NCBI GenBank assembly: GCA_037176885.1
Contig: JAWWNJ010000015.1
Coordinates: 310,001 to 374,000 of the forward strand
DNA length: 64,000 nt
Direction of reading: 5' to 3'
DNA from: Favolaschia claudopus
Taxonomy: Eukaryota; Basidiomycota; Agaricomycetes; Agaricales; Mycenaceae
Below are positions 10,404 to 22,615 of the stretch, in pieces. Position 1 is the stretch's first letter; each line of letters begins with the position of its first letter. The notes beneath the pieces are model-generated. The model had not been told where the DNA came from. It made no database searches and saw only the letters and a program-made list of their open reading frames with translations. The position numbers were made by a program, and so were the translations under genes.

Positions 10404-10708
10404 GGGAGAAAAGACAAGTCCGAATGATCACGTGGGCGTGGGCGTGTGATGGTTCATTTTGATCGAAAGAACATCGTACGACTTTTCTTCGTTTTCCCCC
10501 ATCTCCTCCTCCTTCATGCACGTGCACCCCACGCCGCCACCGCACATCGCAGCCATCTTGCCTACTATCATAATTTACACTCTTCAAAGCCCTTCAACTC
10601 GTCTTTCCTCAAGTCATCCTCGTCCTGGACCACCCTTGAGCAGTGAACGGCGTCGCACACGTCCTCAAGACAGATCATAGTACCCTGGGGTCCATCCATC
10701 TCCGGTGT
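10404..10708 (+). pseudogene. Left flank of element C, possible broken Ser/Pro-rich gene
   Basis: Host-like sequence of ordinary base composition between the small LTR and element C. Plus-strand frames are Ser/Pro/His-rich with several stops. Removing element C and one TGT copy joins it to 37,633 onward, which is also Ser/Pro-rich. I see no recognisable domain, so a gene is only a possibility. Confidence 0.25.
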
Positions 10709-11600
10709 CACTGGGAGCAATGTACAATATAACCATGTGACCTATTGAAGATCTATGGTATTTATTTTTTAAATAAGCAATAAATATAATACACAATATG
10801 ACTACATGACCTATAGAGGTTATATTTGATATATAACTACAATATGCACACTATATAAACACAGTGTTTATGCTGAACATATTGGCTAATATGCCTACAA
10901 TATGATCACAATATACATAACCCCAATAAGGAAACTGTCAAGTCCATATATAGATGTGGTATATTGTAAATATATAGGGACCAAACAAAGTATATATATT
11001 AGCATCCTTTGTTAGCAGGTAGTAGAAGACGGTTAAAACCTAATTGGCAACACCACTATAACTGCAACCCACACACCGGACCCGTAATATGCAAAATGCC
11101 AAAAAAAAACCCACACTGGGATTAAACCCTCAACTGCCTGGAGGTGTTACGCCCATGCAGTTTCACCTGGTCGTCCGGCCATCCGTCCCCCGGCCTCCGG
11201 CCATCCGGCCTCCGGCCTACTTATACTTGTCCGTCCTTCTGTGCTCCGGTTCATCCGTCGAAGCATACACCCATCGGGTTTTCGCAATGAAGGTCTTCTG
11301 AGCGTTCCCGAAATCAATCCCATGATCTATGCCTGTATGCTTCTTTCTTATTGTCTCTATTGTCTTTATTGTTCTTTCGCTTACAACTCTTATTGTCTTT
11401 ACTTACTATTATTACCTTATATGGCCTTTCTCCGTAATACGTATATATATACCTATCTACTTCGTCTTGTAACTTCAGTTGAAAATTAACGTGCTTTGCC
11501 TCTGCATCGCTCCGTGGTCTGAATCCTCTATCTTCTTGGAAGTCTAGTTAGTAATGTACCCTTAGCCCCCTGTGGTATCGCTTCACCCGTCCTCCGTATC
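10709..11600 (+). repeat. Left inverted-repeat arm of element C
   Basis: An AT-rich outer part (10,709-11,030) is followed by a GC-rich part starting TGTTACGCCCATGCAG (11,147). That part has clustered CCGTCC/CCGGCC motifs at 11,170-11,230 and 11,580-11,670. The inner part (11,225-11,600) is almost identical, inverted, to 13,180-13,549. No gene is seen. Confidence 0.75.
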
Positions 11601-12029
11601 CGTCCTCCGTCCTCCGTCTCTTCCGTCATCTCCGTCCTCCGGCCTCCGGCCACCCGTCCTCCGTCCCTTTGTTCGACACGGATATAACAGGAGGCATATA
11701 CAATAATAAATGTTATTACATCCAAGTACACTACACAAGTCAAAGTTAGATGTCCGCATAAGACACAGTCGGTGGCGGCCGCTGGCGGTTTTTGTTGGCT
11801 GGCAGCAGCCAAGGGATATTGGCAATCACCGACATTAGGTAACAACTTTCGAGCCATAGCTGTAGGATATTGCCTTTTTGTAGTGGCTGTAGCCTGTGGT
11901 AAGGATGTAATTATACATGGCTGCAGCCTTCTGTGGCTAGAGCCATAGAAGAGAGGAATCCTAGCAGGATTTATCAGCATTGATTTATAAGCATAATGCT
12001 GTTAATATTAGCAAAATGCAAATGCTGCC

Positions 12030-12115
12030 AGCAGGAATTGAACCTGAGACCTCTTATAAAACATCACAATCACAATAATACACATTATAACCACTGTACT
12101 AAAGAGCTGTTACAC
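12030..12115 (-). ncRNA. tRNA-derived segment with box A- and box B-like motifs
   Basis: The minus strand has TAGTACAGTGGTTATAAT, similar to box A, and 45 bases later GGTTCAATTCC, a good box B. The acceptor arms do not pair, so it is not an intact tRNA. A similar degenerate segment lies on the plus strand at 12,508-12,592 (TGGTGTAATGGTTA and GAGTTCAATTC, followed by T6). They may be remains of a SINE or of tRNA genes. Confidence 0.3.
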
Positions 12116-12235
12116 AGATTGCTTAGCTCCCAGTTGGGGTAAGCACACCTTACCTTAACTGGGACTGTTAATTCCCAGACGGCAAGCTGCCCTAGCTCTT
12201 CGGCTATTGTTTGTCACTGCTTATTCCATATATGG

Positions 12236-12414
12236 CAAGTGTTCCTAACTCTAACTAACCTAACTTTAACCTGTCAACTGACCTAACTAGTTAACCAGCT
12301 AACCATCTAACCCTAACCAACGAGGCAAAAATGTCCCTGGGAACCCTAACCTTCCTAACCCTAAGCCCTAACTCTAACCACTAACCTTCCTAACCCTAAC
12401 CTAACCCTAACACG
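12236..12414 (+). repeat. Telomere-like CCCTAA/CTAACC repeats inside element C
   Basis: Degenerate to exact repeats of CCCTAAC and CTAACC, ending in three near-perfect CCTAACCCTAA units. They resemble the usual fungal telomere repeat TTAGGG read on the other strand. The array is interstitial, within a transposon. Confidence 0.75.
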
Positions 12415-12929
12415 GCCCTGCGGGCCGAGGGGGGATGGAATTGTCTTGTTGGATCCTTTGTTCATGGCATCATATACTCCTTGTATTTGAAACAGCTGTT
12501 AAGGCCTTTATGGTGTAATGGTTAATTATGTTGGCTTTACTATAATTAATGCCATCATGTAAGCCTTTTTGAGTTCAATTCCCCCGGTGGGCATTTTTTA
12601 TTTATTATGTAATAAATAGCCTTTACATATAATAAAGCTCTTAAAGGCTTCCTTACCTGGCTGCAGCCAGCTGAGGCTACAGCCATGGATAATTACATCC
12701 TTACCTCTGGCTGCAGCCTGTGGTGAAGGCTTTATGTTACAGCTAGGGGTGAACTTTCGGCACGTTCCGTCAGCTTTGTATGTGTGTCAAGCAGCTCCTA
12801 TCTCGAACCGTTGACTGCTGCCAGTTTCTGTTGGCTTTCGATGACCTTGATATAGGATTCAATTTCAAATTTTCAAAATAGCGTCCTCTGTCTCCTTGAC
12901 TCCCTCCATCGACTTCCAGCAATGTCCAG

Positions 12930-13160
12930 CACTTCCGCCGAAAGTTCGACGTCGACATCAATAAATATAAAGTCAATGAGCTCAAACAGCTGAGTGCTGC
13001 TCTTAGTCTCACTGTAACTGGAAGCAACGGCAAGAAAACACCTGTCAAAGACGAATTTCTTGCTGCAATCAAGGAACAAGTGTTCAAGTCCAGCAAAAAC
13101 GTTCTCGAAGTTGATCCTCGATTTGGTGGTCTCTACGAAGGAAAGAAAAGACACTATCAT
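12930..13160 (+). pseudogene. Truncated SAP-like reading frame in element C
   Basis: One plus-strand frame reads FDVDINKYKVNELKQLSAAL and then SLTVTGSNGKKTPVKDEFLA, with the Leu/Gly/Lys pattern of a SAP DNA-binding helix-extended-loop-helix. No upstream start is in frame (a TGA precedes it), and the frame runs into the inverted-repeat arm. It may be the remains of a transposase or a captured gene. Confidence 0.35.
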
Positions 13161-13549
13161 TGTTATTTTCAGGAAATCGGACGGATACGGAGGACGGTTG
13201 AAGCGATACCACAGGGGGCTAAGGGTACATTACTAACTAGACTTCCAAGAAGATAGAGGATTCAGACCACGGAGCGATGCAGAGGCAAAGCACGTGTATT
13301 TTCAACTGAAGTTACAAGACGAAGTAGATAGGTATATATACGTATTACGGAGAAAGGCCATATAAGGTAATAATAGTAAGTAAAGACAATAAGAGTTGTA
13401 AGCGAAAGAACAATAAAGACAATAGAGACAATAAGAAAGAAGCATACAGGCATAGATCATGGGATTGATTTCGGGAACGCTCAGAAGACCTTCATTGCGA
13501 AAACCCGATGGGTGTATGCTTCGACGGATGAACCGGAGCACAGAGGACG

Positions 13550-16500
13550 GTGAAACGGTGCGTGTAGGTGTAGGCGTGAAATATACCGAAATATAAATCA
13601 CAAAATCTAATCCAATACGACGTGTGTGTGTGTGTGTGTTCGGGGTGGCGGGAGCACGTATCGTCCCTCAGAATACTTGTGCAAGCTTCAATCAATCAAG
13701 GTCGCTACGTTTGAGCGGGACGAACTACTAGATTGTCTAGCGAGAACGTAGCGGGCAAAACGATTCGCAGCGGGAGAAGCGAAGAGTCACTCTTTCTGAG
13801 ACTTCGAAATGAGAAATTCTGAGTCTAGCGGGGAGGGTCTCCGTGCCAATAGAAAAGTGTCGCCCGGTAGTGGATCGTCAACCGGCAAGAAGCTTTCTGG
13901 ATGACAACCGGCGGGCAGAAGGCGCGGCTCAGCGGGACGGGGTTCTTATACGACTGGCGCGGCTCTGGCGAGGAGCGGGGCTCTTATGTCGATGGCGCGG
14001 ACACTAACAGTGACCCGGGCAGTTACACCACTACGCGGCGGCGAGCTCGAACGGGGGTCTTGGTTATACCGCGGAACGGCTGGCACACGGGGCGTCGAGG
14101 GCGCGGAATCAAGCACGAACGGGGGTCTTGGTTATACCGCGGAACGGCGAGAAACGGGGCTTCGTATTTCAGGAGGGCTCGGGCTCAAAGGCTGGCGGGG
14201 CTCTCAAAGTTCTGGCGGCTCGGTATGCCACAAGTCTTTCCGTATCACTCGAGTCTCTCTCAGATATCAAGTCTAGTCTCTTTCAAAGTTCAATTCAAAT
14301 TCTAGAGTCCGCTACAAACTGCCCTTGTCTACGGGTAGGTAATTGACTGAGTAATCAAAAGCACAGCGGGAGATTAAATACATCCAACGGGAGCAGAAAC
14401 AACCAAATAAAATCATGATGAGAGAGTGTCCAAGAGTGATGCCGCGCCCGCTGGGAACCAATGGTATATTCAGGATTGCGAGTCGTGAGTGAAAAGACTG
14501 CCTCCCGGAGAAAGTCCATGCGGGCGGGTGGGTATCGCGCCTTATTGCAGTGCAATGGCGTGCTGGTTGCCATGTCTCCAAGGAGAGACACGAAATATCT
14601 TCTTCATAATGGCTGCTTGCCGCTGGTCGAGCAAAGGTCAAGGTCACCCCCCGCCGTCCGCACTGGTGGCGGCTCGAGTGCGGTCAAGTTCTTCTAAGTT
14701 CTTCTGTCATCAGGAAAGAGGCTCCCGCTTGAAGCAGGGCAAGCCGATATAATCCAGAGGTTCGCCACTCGCCGAGAGACTCCCCGATATCAACGGTATT
14801 TGACACCGGCATCGTCGGTTGGTCTCCCCGCTGTAACGCTGACACTTGAATATATCAACTGAAGTGCTAAATATAGCGCAGCAGAGAATCTACCACCAAA
14901 ATATATATATAACACAATCAACCAACACACACAACACTACAACACAAATATCTCCACAAGATACACTCAAATGTCTCTCGAAGAGTTCGTGGGGTTCGAT
15001 CCGAAATCCAGATGTCTCAGTGACGAGGATATAAGTCGACTTGCAAGCAAGAACCTTGCACAAAACACGCTCTCACACACCGTAGATGGAAGTGATTCCG
15101 TCCGCGGACCTTTCCTAAAAATAGGAACTATAAACGGTAGGATACAAGATACCCAACGCAGTTGAATATCAGGGCGAGATTGAAACAGTGGCCACAGACA
15201 GTTTCCGCGGCAGAATGCACAATTCTTATAGCGCCAGTTACGCTATAGACCTGAACCTCCAAATTCCAGGAACCTTTGACACTCCTTTATATAGCACAAG
15301 CCTTTCAGACGAGGACTAATCAGATCTCTTCCGGTTATGCGCCAGCAGTCCCAACGCAATGCTTCAGCAGATGGACAGTTCCACTCTTCCTCAGACTCAG
15401 GGAGATACTAGTTCACTCTCGAGCACACGTATCTTCACAATGAGATAGGCAGTCCGCGGGCAGTAGAGGCAGGCAGTTCCTTACACACTAAGGCCACGAC
15501 AAAGCTACTCGAAAGCAAAGCCTCCGCGGGTGAACACTCTCGAAACGATGCTTAGATTCACACTTGAACTGAACTTCAACACAATTTCTATTAAGACAAA
15601 CGAGTAGACAATATCTTTATATATGCCTCTACGTTGCTGCCTGAGTTCACCAACGCTGTCCAATAGACTGAGCGCGATGTCCTCCAGCTCAACGAGAAAT
15701 ACAGGTCCTTTTATACTAATGCCAAGAAATACATCACATAAATAGTACAGAGTAAGCAATGTCGATCCAATTGAGTAGAGAGATGGTATATTGGTATTTG
15801 GGTGTCCCGGCGGACCTTCGGCAGCCTCTTGGCTTGTCGATCCAACGGTAGAAAGTCAGCAATTATGACTCCCACGGTTGAATCACTGAATTGCGGAAGC
15901 CCGCGGAACGCCATCCTTGGTGATCCCGTCAATCCGTCACTGGCGGCAACCCTTCCGGCGGTGCCATCAACGCCTCTAATAACTCCTAAGACTATTCTTG
16001 GGACATTCCAATTCACTCGCAATATCACAGGCTCGTCTGTTGTCCAATTTATCAAGCCACCAAGTCATCCGCGCTGACTCCAATATAGAAATAGATTTCT
16101 AATGAAGTTGCCGCACTTGTTCGGCTTCAGCATCACACCATCATTACTCCTGTCAAAGACCTCATGTCTTGCCATAATTCTGCCTTCTGATCCCAGCACC
16201 GGCATCTCCTGTATGAGATCCCTTTCCGCTGTTCCAGCCGTCTATTTATAGTCGGCAGCCCGCGGCATCTGTCCTTTGACTGATGTTGACTCTGATAGCC
16301 CCCGCGGCGCCTCCTACATCCTTGTAGACCTTCGTCTAAGTCCGTAGTACACAAGTACTTGACTCTTCGTCACTCTTCTGAGGGTTCTGTTATGGAACAG
16401 ATCCATAGTACTGCAGCAGGCTATTATTATAATGCCTTTCTCCTGTAATGGGTTTTACGGTCAACAGCTCGGAGCTCACTTTGACCCTCCTTAGTGTCAC

Positions 16501-17184
16501 CAACAGAGGTACTGACTTCCTATTGATAGTCGAGTAAGACTATAGTCGTGGCGGGTAGTTGGGTTGTTTAGGGCCGCACTTGACTTAAAATAGCCAGATA
16601 TAACGCGCAAAAATGGCCAGTCGTTACACCGCTAGTGAACCCGAGGCAGCCGATGCTCCCCGGTTGATCCAGTCCACTCGCCGGCCCTAGTCGGGTCCTC
16701 GGCGATAAGCCCGCTGCTCGCGTAGGATCAAGTCTTCCTTGATCTGGCCCTCCTGTGAGGTCTTGTTCGACCCGCCGAAGGTGATGTTCCCGGCGGCATG
16801 TCCCCGCCAGTACTAATGAGTTCCTCTGTCCTTCAGCCTGATTCGTCTATGGTGGTTCGGCGGGTTAGCGCCTAACATCGGGGTTTTGGTAATTCCTCTT
16901 GGTGGCCTCCGGCACCTCGAGGCAACGGTTTCCCGCTACGCTCTTGGCCCAACAGTAGTAGTAGTTGAAGTCAGAGTCCCGTTCCCATGTTTAGGGAGAC
17001 GTCGCTAAGCTCCCGCTACCAGATGATGATGTCCCGCTGGCTTATCGGCCATCCTAAGCAATAAGATACTACCCTCGAGGTAGAGTATATCTTCTGTGAT
17101 CCTAGCCTCACTTCCTCCCGCTGATAGGTACAGAAATCGATAAATTTCTGTGGTTTCACGCGTAGCCGCTGAGCGGCCCTATCA
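13550..17184 (-). repeat. 3' LTR of element B, interrupted by D1
   Basis: Identical to the right LTR except for a few substitutions that I could find by eye (for example near 14,099 and 14,303). It is split at 14,832-16,628 by insertion D1 with a 4-bp CCGC duplication. It contains a (GT)n run near 13,620 and a direct repeat of about 36 bases at 14,046 and 14,116. The frames at 13,901-14,752 recur in the other LTR and are not genes. Confidence 0.92.
14832..16628 (-). mobile_element. D1: 1.8-kb solo-LTR-like insertion in B's 3' LTR
   Basis: Ends TGTAACG...CGTTACA, flanked by CCGC on both sides. It is absent from the other B LTR, so the boundaries are exact. The minus strand has TATAAAAGG near 15,705 and a second TATATAAAGG-type box near 15,290, which sets the LTR direction. 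It holds no convincing ORF. It is related to D2 (24,927-26,763) in the opposite orientation. It has seven CCGCGG sites. Confidence 0.75.
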
Positions 17185-17220
17185 TCTCCCCCTTTCTAGA
17201 TTTCAACTCTCCCGAGTTGA
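17185..17220 (-). promoter_or_regulatory. Polypurine tract and hairpin before B's 3' LTR
   Basis: The minus strand reads AGAAAGGGGGAGA directly before the LTR start TGATAGG, the expected plus-strand primer. Just upstream is an inverted repeat, CAACTC...GAGTTG. A near copy lies at 24,331-24,369. Confidence 0.8.
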
Positions 17221-17889
17221 CGGTGGGTGTACCGCCCGCTGAGCGACTTGTCATCTTTCAGAGGAAGGGGACTTCAAGACAATCTAGTCTTGGAACGATT
17301 TTTGATAAACGCTGGCGGCCCGCCAGCGAGGCCCGACGATCCCGCCAGTTCCCTTCTGTATTCCATTCCAGAATCAGCCCTCAGGCTTTCCCGAAACTCT
17401 CTTTCGACCTATTTTTAGGTCGACCCTGCAAGGCCATTCAATTCGAACCTTATCCTTCGCCGCGGCGCTCGGACTTCGTCAATCGTCATCGGGAATGTAT
17501 TGACTTCCCGATTGGGAAGTACATCAGCTTCTTTTCATTATATCCAAACTTTATCGTTGTAGGTCCCTGCTTCCACCTTTCTAGGCCCGCAGCCGCAGTC
17601 TGACTCAGATTTTTCGCTCTCACGGCGGCGCTTCTTCATTCAAATGTTTTTCTCTGAGGTTTTCAGAGAATCCCATCAAGAATTTCGAGCTCCGCCGCTC
17701 GACGTATAAAAGAGCCTGAGGTTTCGTCGAGGTTCCCATCAAATTTTCCCTCTTTTCATCCTGTTTTCGTCTATCTTTAGCTTCTTCTACCCCAAGCCCG
17801 CCACCGCGTTAACGTGAGTCGTTCCCGCCTGGTATCTTTGGGACTTTTTACTGAGTTTAGGACTCATGTTGGATGTTTCACACCCAGCA
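17221..17889 (+). other. Leader and promoter region of cargo gene G1
   Basis: About 670 bases of non-coding sequence. CGTATAAAAGAGCC at about 17,701 contains a TATAAAAG box. It is followed by a C/T-rich stretch (17,740-17,800) and a possible 5' UTR intron beginning GTGAGTCG at 17,813. This fits a separate plus-strand promoter for the cargo. Confidence 0.5.
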
Positions 17890-20800
17890 TGACCTCCGCT
17901 GCCGCTCCTGCTCCCGCCAAGGACTGGTATCGAGCCCTTCGTCGCCTTTCGAGTGACGAGTTCCGCGACCTCAAGCAAATCGCCATCCCCGCTGTGGCCA
18001 AGCAGCAAGACTCCGCCAACCTCTTCAGGTTCCTTAACAACATTCGAGCTATTATGGTAGGTCCCGCCGCTGCTAGTCGGCGGCGGCTCCCTCTGATCGT
18101 CCATTTTCTTTAGACAGACTCGCGGGCCAGGCTGGGCGATCTTCGCGGCTGCCCGCCGTGGCTGATCGCCCTTCACTACTCCCTTCGGACCGCTGTGAAC
18201 CTCGCCGACCCGGGCCAAGACTACCCTCAGCTCAGGGAGATGTTGTTGACAAAATCGGAGATTCTCCACTTCGGCTGCCCGGTGAGTAACTTTTCTCTCT
18301 TTCTTTCTAGTTCTTGGCTAACCCGTCTGCTCGTCGCTGTAGGACACATATTTGCGTGACTTTACAGACGTCAACGCGTCGAAACAGCTGCCGGCAGAAC
18401 CTTCAGTCGCCCCGCCCGTCACAGCGCCTCCTCAAACGCCCAAGGTCACCCCCGTGTCGGACCACCCAGCGGGCTCTAAGTCGCGCAAGTCAGGCCCCGC
18501 TAAGGTAACTTCGTCTTCTTCGCTGCAGGGGCCTGCTCAATCCCGCTCCTCCGCGTCCGCGAAGTCCACCAGGGTAGGCCGATATGCTGGCTCCTCCACC
18601 GCGCTCGACTGACTTAGTCCGAATTTTTCAGGGCGGCGGTGGGCCTCGTTACGGTCCCGTCCCCAAGGAAGTCCCTCAGGTCTTCATCATCAAGTCGACG
18701 CCCGCTGGCGGCTCAAAGCGCAAGGAACCCGATACTCCCACCGAGGACGAGGAGCCTAAAGGCAAAAAGACCAAGGTGAGTCCCGCTACCAGAAGACTCC
18801 TTCGTTTCCTGACTTAGGCCTTTTTGTAGCCCGCCAAGGCACCGGCATCGGAAGGTATCTTCAACATCTATCAGTTCCTCTGCGATCATAACAAACGCGC
18901 CCGCTCAGGGAACGACTCCGACATCGAGGTGATCGAGACCAAAGACGCTCCCAAAGCCCCGGTAGCCGGCCCTAGCCGCAAAGGTACTGCCTCCTTCTTT
19001 CTGTTTCCTTCAAATTTCTTATCTTCTGGTAACAGTCGTTCCCGCTACTAAAGTCGCCAAGGCCGGCGCGAAGACGCCGCTCCCCGTCTCTGCTTCTGTG
19101 GCGGTCAAGGATGTGTCGGAGGCCATGCTTATCCAGAGCATCCTTCGTTCAGAAGACATCATCCCCGTTACGACTAAGATAAGTCCTCTTTTTAAAACTT
19201 CTTGCGGCGGCCGCTCTGACTCCCTGGCTTACAGCGGGATCGCGCACAGCCAAACTCTGAACGCTCGCTCGCACCCCCGCCGCAACCGTTCTTCAGAAGA
19301 AGTCGGTTTCCTTCAGCCCAACAAGGGCGTACTTCACCAATTCCTGAGTATGCTCCCGGCGACGGTCCGCGAGGACCTCCCTTTCGACGAGGAGACCAAC
19401 CGCTACATCATCTCGGACCATTGGATCCGCCAGATGCTGAACTTGTCGCGCCCGCAGGTAAGTCCTTCCTAGCCGCTCCTTGATTTACCCAACTCATGAG
19501 TTCCTCAAGGTCGGCCCCCGGTGCACCAACTGCCTTAGTTTCGGCAGTTCGTGTGTCATCGAGGGCACCCCCGCTATGTGTCGCGGTTGCCGCCAGAAGA
19601 AGACCACCAACAGCTGCTCCTTGCTCATGAGTGGTGAGGTCTTGGGCGCTTTAGGTCCCGAAGTCCTGCGCTACGCTGATATGTCCAATGCCGGTGGGTT
19701 TACTCAAATTTCTTGGTTCCCGCCGGACTTCTTTCTAATTTTCATTCAACTTCTAGGCTGGAAGGAGAAAATGGAGAACACTATGGCCCTCGGTCGTGTC
19801 GCCGCCGACGCTAACACCGCCGCCGTCCGCGCCAACTCGGAGTACCAGTACGGTCTCCTCCAACTTCTTCTGGTGATCCTCAAGACCCGCCGCTCGCTGA
19901 CTTACGAAGAGTTCCTGGACCGATTCGCCGGGGAGGACGAGGCTGAGTGCGACTTCCTCATGGAAGTCACACTCAAGTTGGCGATGGCTCAATCGCTGAC
20001 CGCCGAGTCCAACCTTCATCGTGGTTGGGTTTGGCATGCCGTCGCCTATGATGACCTTCGCTCCCCGCTGCCAACTCCTTTCAAGTCCGCCTGGGATTTC
20101 TACAAGGCTGTCGACAACCGCGAGCTCGACGACCACTATGGGTTTTTCCTCATCCCCGCTATCGCCAACAAAGAGGGCAAGGCTCAATGGGTCGAAGTCA
20201 AGGTGAGTTTCAACATTCCCAATTCTTTCTATTTCCTAAGTCGCTAATACCCGCCAGGCCGACGACTGCCTCGACGTCCTTTTGGACGACAAGAAGTTGC
20301 CAGCGGGCGTGTCGGACGTCAAACTGCGCAACCGCCTTGCTCGCGAATTTCAGCGGTTCGAGTGAGAAGACAGCCGACGGGCGGCCTCATCCTTTCAAAG
20401 TCCTTCGCGACACCCCCGGGTTTTTGGGCAAGCTCAAGAAGCTCGGCAAGGTGACTGATATCCCCGACGTCGCCGAGCCAAAGCCCGCTCCCGCCAAGAA
20501 GAATTCGAAGGGTCGCAAGGGCAAGAAGGCCCCAACCAGCAAGCCCAACGTCGAGTCCGACGGGGAGTACGAGCCGCCAGCTGAGGCTCCCGCTCCCAAG
20601 ACTCCCACTGCCGCTTCCGACGCCGAGGAGGAGGACGAAGACTCCGAAGAGTCAACCGACCGTAAGTGGCTTTATCATTCATCTTTCTTTCAGTTACTTA
20701 TTTCCTTCTTAGCCGAAGACCGCCTCCCGCAAGCGCCTGTAATGTCGGCCAAGCGGGCGGGCAAGCAGCGTGCCGCGACTCCAGTTGACAGCGCGGGGGA

Positions 20801-20897
20801 GGAGGAGGCGGACGTGGATGCGGCCGGCAAGGACGACGACATGGCCCCTAGCACCTGGGGAATGCCGCCGCCCCCGTTCGATGGCGCGGCGTCTTGA
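17890..20897 (+). CDS. Cargo gene G1: large nuclear-type protein with C6 zinc-cluster motif
   Basis: Exons that keep phase are 17890-18056, 18114-18281, 18343-18504, 18529-18573, 18632-18775, 18830-18983, 19036-19457, 19510-19693, 19757-20202 and from 20258; a last intron lies near 20,673-20,712. The N-terminus is helical and the middle is Pro/Ala/Lys-rich. Exon 19510-19693 carries six cysteines spaced C-X2-C-X6-C-X8-C-X2-C-X8-C, the spacing of GAL4-type Zn2Cys6 clusters, though the usual basic residues are mostly missing. A helical domain follows (YGLLQLLLVILKTRRS), then a Lys/Ala-rich and acidic tail. At about 20,364 exon 10 meets TGA after FQRFE, while a frame one base away continues sensibly (HPFKVLRDTPGF) to the stop at 20,897. 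This is either a frameshift or an unseen splice. Its role is unknown; DNA binding is an inference. Confidence 0.65.
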
Positions 20898-21700
20898 AGG
20901 TATGTCCTTACCTGATCTCCCTTGCCCACCTTGCTGACTACTTCACAGCTTGTCGGCGGCCACTGTCTTCGGCCGGGCGGGGAGGCAAGTCTCCCCCTTT
21001 CTTAATTCTTTCTCTTTCAATATTCTGACCAAGTCTTTCGCCCGCCAGGAGATTGTTTCATCGCGGGGGCCGAGCGGCCCCCAAATATTTTATCGCTATA
21101 CGTATCGCAGGGTCCGGGTCCCTTCAACCCGATTTGCAAACAGTCCGCGTGGTGCAGCCTGGCAGAACATTCGGTTCTGCCCGCTGCACCTTCCAAAATA
21201 AAAATTTTCTTTCCATAGTAGTACAGCAGCTTGTGCCGGCCAAAGAGCCGATGAATAAAAGCTTTTGAATACCGCTGCTCCCTTTTTTGTGTGAAATCTT
21301 AAGTTCTTTTAAGTTCCTAAGTCAAGTTCCCGCCACGAGCTCCCTTAAGTATTGAGTTAAGAGTTCAAGTTGAGGAATCTCGACCAAGTACCACGCCCGT
21401 CGGCTGAATACGACTTAGAGAGCGGGTTGAACACTGAACGTCAAGTTTTTCAACATGCCGAGCGGCATCAACGCTTATCACCGTGCTCATCAGTTAGCGG
21501 GGATTGCCCGCGGCTTCTCTTCTAGCTGTCAGCGGCTGTCCTCGGACTCCACCGGGTGGCTAGTTCCTCATTTCTCCCGCTGCTCTCGTAACAGCGATAA
21601 CGTAGAGTAGAACTGGCCCGGTGGACCGAGCCGCCTGCTACCGTACTTGTAGTCGATAGGGGTAGATAGCCAATCAAACCATCTTTTTCTTTCCATTGTC
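20898..21700 (+). other. Spacer between G1 and G2
   Basis: Probably the 3' UTR of G1, with an AATAAAAG poly(A)-like signal near 21,254, then about 400 bases with no convincing frame before the G2 start. CCCGC-type motifs continue through it. Confidence 0.45.
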
Positions 21701-22443
21701 ATGCCTCAGCCCGTAGGTGAAGTCTTAATCGACTACCATTTCTTCCCGGTGGCCAGTCAAGACTTTGTGCGCAAGATCTATACTGTGGTAGGCTGTCCTC
21801 AACACATTTCTGCGTCAAGTCAAACCAGCCGCTAGCCGAATCTCGTCTGCACGCCTTGTAGTGACGCCGGCAAAGACTGTGAATTTCTTCACTGGGGCTC
21901 AAAGTGCACTCGGTGCCGGGAGGCGAAGGTCCCCAAATGCTTGTTCGCCGGGGTGGATTGGTTCAAATATACCTATCCGTCTTCAACCTTTCCGACACTT
22001 TTCATCTATCGCAGCGGTAAGTCCTGCCGCTCTTCGAATTCTCATCTTTCTTATTCTATTCAGGCGGCACTTTGTACGACCTTGCATTCCTCGAACTCTG
22101 GTACCACTTGCGCCTCGGCGGCTTAAGCCCCGATATGTTTATAGGCTCGGTGGACGGTGAGCCCGCTGACTTCTTGCGTCGGCGGGAGGAATTTGCTGGC
22201 GACCTTCGTGACTGGGACATTGCTCACGACCTAAACCACGCCGCCCACTCCAGCCGGCGGCTGTATTTCTACAACATCCTGTCTCGAGTTTTACGCGAGT
22301 GGCGCACCCAGGATCGCTCGATCCATGCCCAGTGCGACGTCGACGCAGCTATCTCGCTCCATGATATCAGGCGACGGGACTCTAACGTTCCGACCGTCGT
22401 GCCCTTGGCCCAAGGCACGCGCCGCCAGACCTTCGAGCGGTAA
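21701..22443 (+). CDS. Cargo gene G2: small C6 zinc-cluster-like protein
   Basis: Exons 21701-21787, 21836-22016 and 22064-22443, with introns of 48 and 47 nt. The 215-residue product starts MPQPVGEVLIDYHFF. Exon 2 opens with PNLVCTPC and holds six cysteines spaced C-X2-C-X6-C-X8-C-X2-C-X7-C. Exon 3 is Trp/Arg-rich and helical (FLELWYHLRLGG; DWDIAHDLNHAAHSSRRLYF). The intron before the cluster is phase 0 and the one after is phase 1, as in G1, G3 and G4, which shows common descent. Likely nuclear and perhaps DNA-binding by the cysteine spacing; the cluster lacks the RKxK core of typical GAL4 proteins. Confidence 0.7.
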
Positions 22444-22615
22444 CCCAGGCTAGTAGCTTTTCCCCGTTAGGGTCAAATAAATCTCTTTGCCCGGTCGCAA
22501 GCCGTTATCGTGATGCCTGATTCCACCTGAACTTTTGGTCCGGCAGCCGGTGGTACTCACCCGTCGGCTATAGGTTTTACTTATAGCGGCCGGTGCCCAG
22601 TGAGTCCTTCGAGCG

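Noticed and set aside
11147..11583. TGTTACGCCC...CGCTTCA read as an LTR of its own
   Set aside because: The second copy is inverted relative to it and continues into the AT-rich arm of element C, so it is better explained as part of the inverted repeat.
12030..12592. Two possible tRNA genes
   Set aside because: Box A- and B-like motifs are present but acceptor stems do not pair; kept only as low-confidence tRNA-derived sequence.
13901..14752. Several overlapping plus- and minus-strand frames in the left LTR, repeated at 35,703-36,554
   Set aside because: They are duplicated because they lie in the two LTRs, overlap each other in many frames and show no domain; they are open because of high GC.
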